This document shows positions 22,229-31,195 of a DNA stretch of 43,428 nucleotides, in pieces. The translations under genes and the position numbers were made by a program. The notes under the pieces were generated by a model. The model was given only the letters and a program-made list of their open reading frames with translations, ran no database searches and was not told the origin of the DNA. Numbering within the stretch: position 1 is the stretch's first letter; every line of letters begins with the position of its first letter. This DNA comes from Deltaproteobacteria bacterium (GTDB lineage: Bacteria; Myxococcota_A; UBA796; SXON01), in NCBI GenBank assembly GCA_947490345.1, contig CANLGL010000047.1, forward strand, positions 1 through 43,428, given 5' to 3'.

Positions 22229-25198
22229 CTACCTCCGCAAGGCCCGCGTTATCTCGCAATGTAGGGCGGCAAGATCGAAGGGCTTGCGAAGCTTGCCGGC
22301 GAAGCCGTAGGCGCTGGGGTTGGCGAGGACGGGGTCCTTTCCGTAGCCGCTGCACACCACCGCGGGCACGTTGGGATCGAGCTTGCGGAGGTGGGGAAGG
22401 GCCTCCACTCCTCCCATTCCGGTGGGTACGGTGAGGTCGAGCATGAAGAGGACGAAGGGGTCGTCGGCGCGCAGCGCCGCCTCGACGGCGGCGATGGCAG
22501 CGGCGCCGTCCGCCACCTGAGTGCAGGCGTAGCCGAGCTGCTCGAACATCGCTGCGGTGATGTCTCGCAGGTCCTCGTCGTCGTCCATGAAGAGCACCCG
22601 ACCGAGGCGGGCAGCCGCGCTCGGTGCCAGGCCTGGCGCGACGCCGTCGACCAGCGCGGGGAGCCAGAATGTGAACCGGGAGCCGTCGCTGCCGGTATGG
22701 GTCAGCTCGATGTTGCCGTGGTGCTGGCGCACCACGCTGAAGCAGACCGCCAGACCGAGCCCCGAGGCGCCCGGTCGGGTGGAGAAGAAGGGGTCGAAGA
22801 TGCGCGCGCGGTCGGCGGCCCCTACCCCTGACCCCGCATCGGAGACGCTGACTTCGAGGTAGAGCCCTTCCGGGAGGCCGCCGGGGCGCCCCTGGACGCT
22901 CGTCACGCTCACCCCGACGCGCCCGCGCCCGCCCATCGATTCGGCCGCGTTCTTCACCAGGTTCTGGACCACCTGAACCAACTGGCCGGCGTCGACCTCG
23001 GCGCGGGGAAGCTCCTCGTCCACGCGCAGGTCCAGCCCGGTCTCCGTGTCGCGCAGCACGTTTTCCGCGGCGATGCGGATGAGCTCGCCCCCGGCGGTGG
23101 ACTCGCGGATGGGGGCGCCCCCCTCGGAGAAGGTGACCAACTGTGCCGTCAACGCCCGGCCCCGGTCTATTGCCGCCTCCGCCCGCTCCAGACGACCCTG
23201 GGCCAAGGAGTCGGCGGGAATCGCGACGCGCGCGAGGCTGACGAAGCCGAGGATGCCGCCGAGAAGATTGTTGAAGTCATGGGCAATCCGCGCCGCCAGC
23301 ACCTGTACGCTCTCCAGCTTCTGCGCCCGGACGAACTGCTCTTCGAAGCGCCGGGTCTCGGTGGCGTCCCGAAGCAGAAGCACCACGCCCGACCGTCCGT
23401 CGGGCTGAGGCGCGCCACGGAGCTCAACCGCCACGTTGCCAGCGGGTCGGGACAGCAGGAGGCGCTCGGGGAATGCCATCGCGCGGCCTGCGGCCTGGAC
23501 CATCACCACCGGATCGGGCAGCGGGCGGCCGTCGACCTCGTCTAATAACGGACAGATGGCCGCGAAAGGACGCCCGAGCGCGGCCTCGTTTGAGATGCCA
23601 AGGAGCGCTTCCGCGCCGGGGTTCAGCAGCGTGACCCGCCCGTCAGGTGTCGTCGCGATCAGGGCGTCGGCAATCGAGGCGAGGATCGCTGACAGCCGCG
23701 CGCGATCCTGGCGCTCGACGTCGCGCGCGCTCGACAAGAGCGCGAGCAGTTCGTTGATCTTCCCCTCCAATTCGCCGAACTCGGCGGCGCGCTGCGAGGG
23801 GTCCTCCGCCAGCTTCAGGTCGTCCGAGGTGGCGCGGGCCACGCGCTGGGCGAGCGACTGCAGCGGCCGGATGGCGATGACCTGGAGAAAGAGCGCCGAA
23901 GCTAGCGTCAAGCCCACGACCACTGACGCGAAGATGCTGAAATCGTTGGCGAGGCCCCGCGCCCCTTCGCCGACCGCCGCCGAGATGGTGTCCGCCTGGG
24001 CCGCAACCGCGTCGGTCGGCACCACCAGCACCAGCGCCCAGCCTGCCGTTTTTACGGGGGCGTAGGCCGCCAGCCGCGCGTCGCCGCCGATCGACAACTC
24101 GAGCACGTCAGCTTTCGATGAGCGCGCAGCCGTCAAAAGCGCCGTCCAGGCAGCGTCTGGCGCGCTCGCCAAGCCACCCTTGGCCAATCCGGCCTCCCGT
24201 TCGTCGGTCCATGTCTGTTGGGTGGGCGGCAGCAGGGCCTGCTGGAGCGCGGCCTGCCACGCCGGGTCCCAGGCGAGATCGGCGACGCCCGCCTCGGTGG
24301 TCGCGACAACCTCGCCGTGGGGGCCGAGGAGGATCGGGTAGCCGGGCAGGCCCAGATCGAAGGCTCGCACCCGCTCGGTGATGGTCGCCAGGAGCAGGTC
24401 GGCGCCTACCGTGCCGTGGAATTCCTCGCCCACGTACAGCGGGTGGATCACCGAGGTGACCCAAACGCCTTTGAAACGGTCGAGGTAGGGGTCGGTCCAC
24501 ACCGGGCCCCGCTCGGGATTGACCTCCGGCGCGCCGAGCCTGACGTAGTCCATCGTCGCCTCGTCCAGGTCCAGGACGTCGGGGTTCTCAGCGATGGTGG
24601 CGTACAGGTCATAGGGCGGCCAGACGTTGGTCACGCCAGAGCGGGTGACGATCCAGGCCAGGTCGAGCTCGGCGCCATTTCGAGCGCCGAGCGCTGCGAG
24701 CTGGGGCCCCATCGCCATGCTCCGGTGCAGCTCGTCGATCACCTCGGCGCGGAGTCGGGTGTCCCCCCTCAGCCGAGTCATCGTGTGGCGGGGAACCCAA
24801 GGGCACTGGTCGCCGCGGCGCAGAAAGTCCCCGTACGCGTCGAAGCGGGGCTCGACAAAGCCGTAGCCAGGGAGCCCGCCGGCCTGGGCGCCTTGGTAGA
24901 GCTTGGACAACTTCAGCTGAGCCGACGAGGTTGGCCTCGGGTCGGCCAGGTTGTAGGCCTGCGCGAGCTGACTCACCTCAAGCTGCACCATCGCGAACGC
25001 GGCGTCGATCGCGTCCGCGTGCTGGACGCTGAGGGCCGCGAGGCGCTCCCGCTCGGAAGCCATCCCGACGCGCGTGGCTTGGTGGCTCGCCTTTTCCTCA
25101 GCCCGCTCCAAGGCGCGCCGCCCATACAGACCCATGGCGGCCGTGGGCAGGACGAAAGCTGCCACCAGGACCAGCGTAAATGTGCGGGAGAGGCGCAG
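22229..25198 (-). CDS. Hybrid sensor histidine kinase (Cache-HAMP-PAS-HisKA-HATPase-REC)
   Basis: The product is about 989 residues. A membrane helix at 3-22 is followed by a large extracytoplasmic Cache-like sensor (40-410) and a second helix near 418-440. HAMP (440-495), PAS (500-610; IADALIATTPDGRVTLLNPG) and HisKA with His640 in ARIAHDFNNLL come next. HATPase motifs are NLVKNAAESMGG, DAGSGV, FDPFFSTRPGASGLGL, and a receiver (863-985) carries DDDED and Asp921 in MLDLTVP. The frame is open to 25900 through the biotin genes, but that part is their antisense-like shadow. The start is uncertain: CTG at 25198 gives a full first helix, while GTG at 25165 is the first standard codon. It lies 20 bases after the biotin carrier gene, and no partner response regulator adjoins it. 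Confidence 0.88.
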   Translation of the reverse strand: MRLSRTFTLVLVAAFVLPTAAMGLYGRRALERAEEKASHQATRVGMASERERLAALSVQHADAIDAAFAMVQLEVSQLAQAYNLADPRPTSSAQLKLSKLYQGAQAGGLPGYGFVEPRFDAYGDFLRRGDQCPWVPRHTMTRLRGDTRLRAEVIDELHRSMAMGPQLAALGARNGAELDLAWIVTRSGVTNVWPPYDLYATIAENPDVLDLDEATMDYVRLGAPEVNPERGPVWTDPYLDRFKGVWVTSVIHPLYVGEEFHGTVGADLLLATITERVRAFDLGLPGYPILLGPHGEVVATTEAGVADLAWDPAWQAALQQALLPPTQQTWTDEREAGLAKGGLASAPDAAWTALLTAARSSKADVLELSIGGDARLAAYAPVKTAGWALVLVVPTDAVAAQADTISAAVGEGARGLANDFSIFASVVVGLTLASALFLQVIAIRPLQSLAQRVARATSDDLKLAEDPSQRAAEFGELEGKINELLALLSSARDVERQDRARLSAILASIADALIATTPDGRVTLLNPGAEALLGISNEAALGRPFAAICPLLDEVDGRPLPDPVVMVQAAGRAMAFPERLLLSRPAGNVAVELRGAPQPDGRSGVVLLLRDATETRRFEEQFVRAQKLESVQVLAARIAHDFNNLLGGILGFVSLARVAIPADSLAQGRLERAEAAIDRGRALTAQLVTFSEGGAPIRESTAGGELIRIAAENVLRDTETGLDLRVDEELPRAEVDAGQLVQVVQNLVKNAAESMGGRGRVGVSVTSVQGRPGGLPEGLYLEVSVSDAGSGVGAADRARIFDPFFSTRPGASGLGLAVCFSVVRQHHGNIELTHTGSDGSRFTFWLPALVDGVAPGLAPSAAARLGRVLFMDDDEDLRDITAAMFEQLGYACTQVADGAAAIAAVEAALRADDPFVLFMLDLTVPTGMGGVEALPHLRKLDPNVPAVVCSGYGKDPVLANPSAYGFAGKLRKPFDLAALHCEITRALRR

Positions 25199-25218
25199 GG
25201 GGGGCTCGGGGTGACAGC

Positions 25219-25668
25219 CTACGCCTTCGGGTCCACGGGCTCGAGGTCGAGGAGGCGTTCCCCAGGAACGACGGCGGCTCCGGCACGCGTGTGAATCGCG
25301 CGCACGACGCTGGGCGCCGGCGCGCGGAGGACGAGCTCGGTCTTCATCGCACCGAGCACCAGAAGTGGCTGACCGGCGCCGACGAGGTCGCCGACGTTCA
25401 CATTCACGCGCAGAACGGTTGCCGGCATCGGTGGGGTCAGCGCGGCGCTCGAGGCCGCGGCTCCGGTCGCGACGCGGCGCACCGGGGCGCTGTCCCCCCC
25501 GATCCCCACCCGCCCGCCTTCGACCCACGCGCGCACGCCGTCGACGAGGAGAACCCCCCCCCGCTCGCGCTCGCAGCGAAACAGGTAGGTCGAGCCGGCG
25601 AGCACGACCCGGACCTCTCCGCCGTGCACCTCGACTTCGGCGGGCACGTCCCCCACGAGCACCCTCAT
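25219..25668 (-). CDS. Biotin carboxyl carrier protein
   Basis: The 149-residue protein is the carrier subunit of an acyl-CoA or pyruvate-type carboxylase. Its C-terminal biotinyl domain has the biotinylated Lys in LVLGAMKTELVLRAP, preceded by PMPATVLRVNVNVGD and followed by AGAAVVPGERLLDLEP. The common AMKME motif is AMKTE here. The N-terminal half (MRVLVGDVPAEVEVHGGEV) resembles the linker domain found before biotinyl domains in acyl-CoA carboxylase alpha subunits. The ATG at 25668 overlaps the biotin carboxylase stop (ATGA). Carrier and carboxylase are thus separate chains of what is often a single alpha subunit. No carboxyltransferase gene is present nearby. Confidence 0.9.
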   Translation of the reverse strand: MRVLVGDVPAEVEVHGGEVRVVLAGSTYLFRCERERGGVLLVDGVRAWVEGGRVGIGGDSAPVRRVATGAAASSAALTPPMPATVLRVNVNVGDLVGAGQPLLVLGAMKTELVLRAPAPSVVRAIHTRAGAAVVPGERLLDLEPVDPKA

Positions 25669-27098
25669 GGCCACCGCCCCAAGGTGCGCCAGGGGGTGGG
25701 GAGGTCGTTCGAGGTGGCGCCCGTGGAGGGCGGGTTCTCTTGCTGAAAGGCCCACGCTGCCGCGATCGCAGCGAGAGCGCGATCGTCCGGGCGGCGGCCG
25801 GCGGCGAAGCCTTCGAGCCAGCGGGTGTGGATGGCTCCGGCGGCGAAAGCCTCGGTCTGCAGCACCGCCGCCAGGAGCCCCGCCGTGGTCGGCAAGCCAT
25901 CCATCTGCAGCTCGCCGAGCGCCCGCCCCAGCCGAGCCCGCGCCGTTTCCCGGTCCGGAGCCCAAGCCATCACCTTGGCCAGGAGCGAGTCGTAGGCCGC
26001 GGGGACGTCGCTGCCACTGGCGACGCCAGCGTCCACGCGCAGGCCAGGACCGATGGGCCACGCGACGTGGCCGAGGCGGCCGGGGCAGGGGAGGAAGTCG
26101 CGGTCTTCGGCGGCGATGCGTGCCTCGATGGCGTGCCCCCGGACAGGCGGGACGGCCGGCACCGCTTCACCCATCGCAAGGCGAAACTGCTGGACGACGA
26201 GGTCCAGGCCCGTGACCAGCTCAGTGATGCCGTGTTCGACCTGGATGCGAGTGTTCATCTCCAGAAACCAGAAGTTGCCGTTGGGCGCGAGGAGGAACTC
26301 CACGGTGCCGGCGCCGACGTAGTGGACGGCGACCGCCGCACGCACCGCGGCCGCTTCCATTGCGGCGAGGGTCGAGGCCGGCAATCCGGGCACCGGCGTC
26401 TCCTCGAGGAGCTTCTGCCCGCGCCGCTGCACCGAACACTCCCGGGCGCCCACGGCAACCACGGCGCCGGCGCGATCGCCGAGGACCTGGACCTCCACGT
26501 GGCGAGCCTGTTCCACGAGTCGCTCCGCGTACAAGCGTCCGTCGCCGAACGCGGCGAGCGCCTCGGCCCGGGCAGCAGCGACGGCCTCCGGCAGTTCGCC
26601 GGAGGCCCGAACCAGCCGCATCCCACGCCCGCCACCGCCCGCGACGGCCTTGACCAAGAGCGGGAAGCCCAGCGCTGCGATCGCGCCGGGCTCGTCACTG
26701 TCGACACCAGGAACCACGGGCACCCCCGCGGCATCCATCGCCGCGCGCGCAGCCGTCTTGTCCGCCATCGTCGCGATCGCGTCCGGTGAAGGGCCGATGA
26801 AGAGCAGGCCGGCCTCGGCGACCGCGCGGGAGAAAGCCGCGCTCTCCGAGAGGAAGCCGTAGCCAGGGTGGATCGCCGTGGCGCCGGTGGTAGCGGCCGC
26901 GCCGAGCAGCGCGCCGATGTTGAGGTAACTCCCTGCCGGTGCGCCCCCGCCGATGCACACGGACTCGTCCGCAAGGCCGACGTGGATGCCGCCACGGTCG
27001 GCCTCACTGAAGACGGCGACAGTGCTGAAACCCTGCTCCCGCGCGGCCCGCAGCACCCGTACCGCGATTTCGCCGCGGTTGGCGACGAGCAGCTTCAC
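25665..27098 (-). CDS. Biotin carboxylase subunit
   Basis: The 477-residue ATP-grasp enzyme carboxylates biotin on the carrier protein with bicarbonate and ATP. It starts VKLLVANRGEIAVRV at a GTG. Landmarks are AIHPGYGFLSE, the Gly-rich loop KAVAGGGGRGMR, ARECSVQRRGQKLLEETP, EMNTRIQVEHGITELVTG (family: RxQVEHPVTE) and GHAIEARIAAED. The C-terminal part (LGELQMDGLPTTAGLLAAVL and HTRWLEGFAAG) is the form seen in alpha subunits of propionyl-, methylcrotonyl- and acetyl-CoA carboxylases. Substrate specificity cannot be told without the carboxyltransferase. GTG 27098 overlaps the stop of the MYXO-CTERM gene and its stop overlaps the carrier gene. Confidence 0.94.
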   Translation of the reverse strand: MKLLVANRGEIAVRVLRAAREQGFSTVAVFSEADRGGIHVGLADESVCIGGGAPAGSYLNIGALLGAAATTGATAIHPGYGFLSESAAFSRAVAEAGLLFIGPSPDAIATMADKTAARAAMDAAGVPVVPGVDSDEPGAIAALGFPLLVKAVAGGGGRGMRLVRASGELPEAVAAARAEALAAFGDGRLYAERLVEQARHVEVQVLGDRAGAVVAVGARECSVQRRGQKLLEETPVPGLPASTLAAMEAAAVRAAVAVHYVGAGTVEFLLAPNGNFWFLEMNTRIQVEHGITELVTGLDLVVQQFRLAMGEAVPAVPPVRGHAIEARIAAEDRDFLPCPGRLGHVAWPIGPGLRVDAGVASGSDVPAAYDSLLAKVMAWAPDRETARARLGRALGELQMDGLPTTAGLLAAVLQTEAFAAGAIHTRWLEGFAAGRRPDDRALAAIAAAWAFQQENPPSTGATSNDLPTPWRTLGRWP

Positions 27099-27877
27099 CC
27101 GCGGCGCCGCCGGCGCAGCCCGAGGAGCCCCGCCGCGAGCGCGGCGCCCGCCGCCCCTGGCGCCGTCGTCGCACACCCACACGTGGCGCTGTTGTCCTTC
27201 ACGTCGACGCAGGTGACGTCCCCCAAAAGCCAGGCGCCGTCGAGCTCGCGGGTCTGTGCCTGGACGCACCACGATTCGGGCGCGGAGGTGGGGTCCCGCG
27301 CGCTGTCCCACGAGGCGCTGTCGGAGAGGCCCGGCGCCCCCACGCGAGTGATCGTGGACTCGGTCAGATTGTCCGGCGGGCCGTCCAGCCACTGGGCGAT
27401 GAGGTCGCGCCCACCGCCTCCGGAGTACGTGACCGTGGCGTCGATCGTGAGGCGGGGCGGACCGTCGGTCCAGGTGGCGGCCAACGACTCGACGGTGGGG
27501 ATGACACCGGCTGCCACCGTCATCGTCGATCCGGTGGTGAAGCTGATCTCCGCGCTGTCGGAGAGTCCCTCGCTGCTGAGCACCCATTCGCGGTCCGCCG
27601 CCAGGAGCGCGGTCGGGACGAGCTCGCCGAGGCCGTCGGCAACGTCGACGGTAGCCTGGGCAGTCACCTCGGTCGCGCCCGCGCGCACCAGCTGCAGCGT
27701 GCGCTCGATCTCGTCGCAGCCGCCCGCGGAGTAGATGAACGCCGGCGAAACGTCCAGCGGCACGCCGACCGCGTCCGGTGGCGGCACCGAAAAGATGGGC
27801 TCGCCCTCGATGCTACACCCGCCCCCGGTGTCGAAGGCCACGCCGGCGTGCGCGGTACTGAGGACGAGGAGCACCAT
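27095..27877 (-). CDS. Secreted protein with MYXO-CTERM-like sorting tail
   Basis: The 260-residue protein has a signal peptide (MVLLVLSTAHAG) and a beta-rich, Thr/Ser/Asp-rich body with a possible Ig-like domain (FSVPPPDAVGVPLDVSPAFI). The C-terminus has Cys-Gly-Cys, a hydrophobic Ala/Gly/Leu helix (GAAGAALAAGLLGL) and RRRRRG, the tripartite form of the MYXO-CTERM tail used for surface sorting in Myxococcota. No enzyme function is visible. Its stop overlaps the biotin carboxylase GTG, an odd pairing of a surface protein with a cytoplasmic enzyme. It diverges from the lipoprotein at 27925, with 47 bases between. Confidence 0.82.
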   Translation of the reverse strand: MVLLVLSTAHAGVAFDTGGGCSIEGEPIFSVPPPDAVGVPLDVSPAFIYSAGGCDEIERTLQLVRAGATEVTAQATVDVADGLGELVPTALLAADREWVLSSEGLSDSAEISFTTGSTMTVAAGVIPTVESLAATWTDGPPRLTIDATVTYSGGGGRDLIAQWLDGPPDNLTESTITRVGAPGLSDSASWDSARDPTSAPESWCVQAQTRELDGAWLLGDVTCVDVKDNSATCGCATTAPGAAGAALAAGLLGLRRRRRG

Positions 27878-27924
27878 GGGGTGATTCTATCTCCGCCAGC
27901 TGAGGACTGAGGCATATTGGCCGC

Positions 27925-28905
27925 ATGCTCCTCTTTGCGCTTGTCGCCTGCCCCGGCGAGACCGACACCGGTGACACCGCCTCAGAACTCCCCGCGTGGC
28001 AGGACGTGGCCGAGAACCTCCCGGGCGCCCTCCTCTCCGTCTGGGGGTCGGGCCCCGACGACGTCTTCGTGGTGGGCGCTGATGGCGGCAGCGGGCCGAT
28101 GGCCTTCCACCTCTCCGGTGGCGAGTGGGCGCCACTGTCGGGCCTGGATGCCGGCGATCTGTGGTGGGTCAGTGGCGACGCAACCGGGGTGTGGATGGCC
28201 GGCACGGGTGGACGGGTGTTTCACGGCAAGGCCGATGGCAGCGAGCTGACGGGGGCGGTCACCGATCCCGCGGTCACGCTGTACGGCGTGTGGGGGCCGG
28301 GCGACGGCACCGCATGGGCGGTCGGCGGCAACCCCGATGTGCCTGCGGATGCGGCGCGCTGCTTCTACTACGATGGCGCCGCCTGGGCCGAAGCGACCTT
28401 GCCCGTCGAAGCCGCCGCGCAGTTCGCGCTCTACAAGGTGTGGGGAGCGGCGGCCGACGACGTGTGGGCGGTGGGCGCCAACGGCATCGCGATCCACTGG
28501 GACGGGAGCGTCTGGACCAACGTGCAGACCCTCAGCCTGGTGAACCTGTTCACGGTGCATGACGGCTATGCGGTGGGCGGCACGGCCGGCGGGACGATCC
28601 TCGCGTCCGGCGGCGGCGGCACCACGTGGACCGACGAGTCGCCCGACTACGCCTTGCAGATCACCGGGGTGCATGGCGGCGCCGCACCGGTCGCGGTGGG
28701 CTCACAGGGCAGTGTGTGGCTCCGGGAGCATGGTGTGTGGACCCCTGATCCCCGTTCCAAGCCCACGTACCAGGACCTCCATGCGGTGTGGCGGGACCCG
28801 GACGGCGGAATCTGGGCCGTGGGGGGGCATATTTCTTCCCTCCCGTTGATTCAGGGTGCGCTAGTCTACAGCGGGGATGCTACGATTACCGGACTGGGGG
28901 ATTGA
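27925..28905 (+). CDS. Beta-propeller lipoprotein
   Basis: The 326-residue protein has the short lipoprotein signal MLLFALVACPGETDTG with Cys9 and a DT linker. The body is built of repeated blades with W/DVFVVG-type strands: LLSVWGSGPDDVFVVGADGG, LYGVWGPGDGTAWAVGG, YKVWGAAADDVWAVGANG and LHAVWRDPDGGIWAVGG. This spacing of about 45-60 residues resembles the photosystem-assembly/YCF48-like and BNR-like propellers common in Myxococcota. It is probably membrane-attached and exposed, with an unknown ligand. Its stop overlaps the ATG of the first NHL gene, which begins a four-gene coupled cluster. Confidence 0.82.
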   Translation: MLLFALVACPGETDTGDTASELPAWQDVAENLPGALLSVWGSGPDDVFVVGADGGSGPMAFHLSGGEWAPLSGLDAGDLWWVSGDATGVWMAGTGGRVFHGKADGSELTGAVTDPAVTLYGVWGPGDGTAWAVGGNPDVPADAARCFYYDGAAWAEATLPVEAAAQFALYKVWGAAADDVWAVGANGIAIHWDGSVWTNVQTLSLVNLFTVHDGYAVGGTAGGTILASGGGGTTWTDESPDYALQITGVHGGAAPVAVGSQGSVWLREHGVWTPDPRSKPTYQDLHAVWRDPDGGIWAVGGHISSLPLIQGALVYSGDATITGLGD

Positions 28906-30056
28906 TGTTGGTGATGACACTGTTGCTTGGCTGTCCGGGCGAGACCGATACGGGCGATACCAGTGAGATCGCGCTCTGCGACGAGACGATCTCGGGTGAC
29001 ATCTGCACCTGGGCCGGAACGGCGCAGGCCGGCTTCAATGGGGACGACATCGACCGCCGCGAGTCGTGGTTGTACTTCCCGCTCGACGTGGAGTTCTCTC
29101 CCTATGGGCCCCCGGCGGTGCTCGATTGGAACAACCATCGCATCCGCATCCTCAACGACGACGCCACGTTCACCACGGTGATGGGGACGAGTTTTGTCGG
29201 CGATGGTCCCTCCGACCTGTCGGACCGCACCCAACCCGGCGCGCCGGGTGCCACCGTCAACCTCAACCACCCCACCGACGTGATCTACCTGCCCGATGGC
29301 ACGTTGTGGAGCACCTCGTGGCACACCCACAAGATCCGGGCGCTCAACCTCGATACCGGGCTGGTCTATGTCGCAGCTGGCTCCACGCCGGGCTTTGCGG
29401 GCGACAACGGCGAGGCGCTCTCGACCGCCACCTTCAATCAACCGAAGGCCTCGGTCCACGACGAGTCCGACGGCACGATCTACGTGGTCGACATGCGCAA
29501 CGAGCGCGTCCGCGCCATCGCTTCGGACGCGACCATCCGCACGGTGGCGGGCACGGGCGAGCAGGGCTTCGGCGGCGACGGGGGCCCCGCGCTCTCGGCG
29601 ATCTTCGGGTTCCCCAAGAGCGCCAATCCCCGCCCCGGTGGCGCCATCGCCATCGACGGCCGCATTCTCTACATCGCTGACACCGAGAACCACCGGATTC
29701 GAACGGTCGATCTCGACACCGGTCTCATCAACACGGTCGTCGGTACCGGCGTGCTCGGCTTCTCGGGCGATGGCGGTCTGGCCACCGCGGCGCAGATCAA
29801 CTACCCCATGGACATCGAGGTGGAAGGCGGCGTCCTGTACTTCGCTGACAGCGACAACAACCGGATCCGCGCCGTGGATCTGGCCACCGGGATCATCGAT
29901 ACCGTCGTGGGTAGCGGCGAGGTCGGCGATGCCGGAGACGGCGGTCCGGCGGTCGACGCGGAGCTCTTCGGCCCCACCGGCGTCGAGATCGACGAAACGG
30001 GCGCCATCTACGTCGCCGACTCCTTCAATCACCGCATCCGTCGGGTGGCCCCATGA
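28905..30056 (+). CDS. NHL-repeat lipoprotein 1
   Basis: The 383-residue protein starts MLVMTLLLGCPGETDTGDTS, with lipobox LLGC. Six or so NHL blades follow, each of the form P-x-D-V...DG-x-L-Y-x-A-D-x-x-N-x-R-I-R, for example ILYIADTENHRIRTVDLDTG and GAIYVADSFNHRIRRVAP. GTGxxGFxGDGGxA loops (TGEQGFGGDGGPALSA) link them. Such propellers bind proteins or ligands in other systems; here the partner is unknown. The ATG at 28905 overlaps the preceding stop (TGATG), which rules out the longer frame from 28788. It is a close paralogue of the next gene. Confidence 0.85.
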   Translation: MLVMTLLLGCPGETDTGDTSEIALCDETISGDICTWAGTAQAGFNGDDIDRRESWLYFPLDVEFSPYGPPAVLDWNNHRIRILNDDATFTTVMGTSFVGDGPSDLSDRTQPGAPGATVNLNHPTDVIYLPDGTLWSTSWHTHKIRALNLDTGLVYVAAGSTPGFAGDNGEALSTATFNQPKASVHDESDGTIYVVDMRNERVRAIASDATIRTVAGTGEQGFGGDGGPALSAIFGFPKSANPRPGGAIAIDGRILYIADTENHRIRTVDLDTGLINTVVGTGVLGFSGDGGLATAAQINYPMDIEVEGGVLYFADSDNNRIRAVDLATGIIDTVVGSGEVGDAGDGGPAVDAELFGPTGVEIDETGAIYVADSFNHRIRRVAP

Positions 30057-31195
30057 TCGCGCTCCTCGTTCCGCTCTTCGTCGGCTGCCCCGGGGAAACC
30101 GACACCGACACGGCCGACACCGCCGAGGAGGGTCCGACCGAGTGTGACTACGAGTCCGGCCACATCTGCACCTTCGCCGGATACCAGGGCCTCGCCGCCC
30201 TGGGTCAGGAAGACATCCCCGCCAACGAGTCCTACCTGTACCTCCCTCAGGATCTGGACTTCTCGCCAGCGGGGGACGCCTACATCCTCGACTGGAACAA
30301 CCACCGCATCCGCAAGATCGACGACCAGGGGATGATGTCCACTATTGCCGGCAACGGCCTCTTGGGCGATGGCCCCGTGGGGGACGCGCGCCTCGCTTCT
30401 TTCAACCACCCCACCCAACTCAGCTTTGCGGCTGACGGCACGCTGCTCCTCGCCGCCTGGCACAACAGCCGGATCGAGCGCATCGATCTCGCGACCAACC
30501 TGCTCAGTTTTGTCGCTGGCACCGGCTCGCGTTCGTTCGGCGGCGATGACGGTGTCGCGACCGCAGGAGTACTTGACTTGCCGTCCAGCGTTGTCGAGGG
30601 TCCCGACGGCACCCTCTACATCTCCGACAGCGCCAACCAGCGCATCCGGACCGTCACCACCGACGGGATCATCCACACCTACGGCGGCAACGGCACGGCC
30701 GGGTACGCGGGCGACGGCGGTGAGGTCGCGACGGCGCAGTTCAACAACCCCAAGGGGCAGCAGGCGGCCCCGGCGGGTCGGCTCGCGCTGTCTTCGGACG
30801 GTATGCTCTACGTGGCGGACACCCTCAACCAGCGCATCCGGGTGATCGACCTGGCCGAGGGGACCATCGAGACCTTCGCCGGCAACGGGTCCCCGGGGTT
30901 CGGTGGCGACGGGGGACCGGCGGCGGATGCGATGCTCTTCAACCCGACCGACATCGCGATCGGCCTGGACGGGGAGGTGTACATCGCGGACACCGAGAAC
31001 TCCTGCGTTCGGGTCGTCCAGGCCGGGACGATCAGCACCTTCGCCGGCATCTGTACTGAGCCCGACTACACTGGCGACAACGGTGCGGCGGCGGCGGCGC
31101 GCATCAACAAGCCCTACGGCGTGGCGGTGGACGCCGACGGCAATGTCTACATCGCCGACACCTACAATCACTCGATTCGGGCGGTTTGGCGCTGA
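30053..31195 (+). CDS. NHL-repeat lipoprotein 2
   Basis: The 380-residue product begins MIALLVPLFVGCPGETDTDT with lipobox Cys12 and a DT linker. Like its upstream neighbour it contains repeated NHL blades (AYILDWNNHRIRKIDDQG, TLYISDSANQRIRTVTTDG, MLYVADTLNQRIRVIDLAEG, NVYIADTYNHSIRAVWR) with GNGxxGxxGDGGxA loops. The opening CTFAGYQGLAALGQEDIP parallels CTWAGTAQAGFNGDDID of the first NHL gene, so the two arose by duplication. The ATG overlaps the upstream stop as ATGA and its end overlaps the next gene by ten bases. Confidence 0.85.
   Translation: MIALLVPLFVGCPGETDTDTADTAEEGPTECDYESGHICTFAGYQGLAALGQEDIPANESYLYLPQDLDFSPAGDAYILDWNNHRIRKIDDQGMMSTIAGNGLLGDGPVGDARLASFNHPTQLSFAADGTLLLAAWHNSRIERIDLATNLLSFVAGTGSRSFGGDDGVATAGVLDLPSSVVEGPDGTLYISDSANQRIRTVTTDGIIHTYGGNGTAGYAGDGGEVATAQFNNPKGQQAAPAGRLALSSDGMLYVADTLNQRIRVIDLAEGTIETFAGNGSPGFGGDGGPAADAMLFNPTDIAIGLDGEVYIADTENSCVRVVQAGTISTFAGICTEPDYTGDNGAAAAARINKPYGVAVDADGNVYIADTYNHSIRAVWR

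Noticed and set aside
25199..25900. N-terminal extension of the histidine kinase
   Set aside because: The open frame there is Arg/Pro-rich and is an out-of-frame reading of the biotin carrier and biotin carboxylase genes.
29690..29720. tRNA T-arm-like sequence GGATTCGAAC
   Set aside because: It lies inside an NHL blade codon run and no acceptor or anticodon stem can be formed around it.
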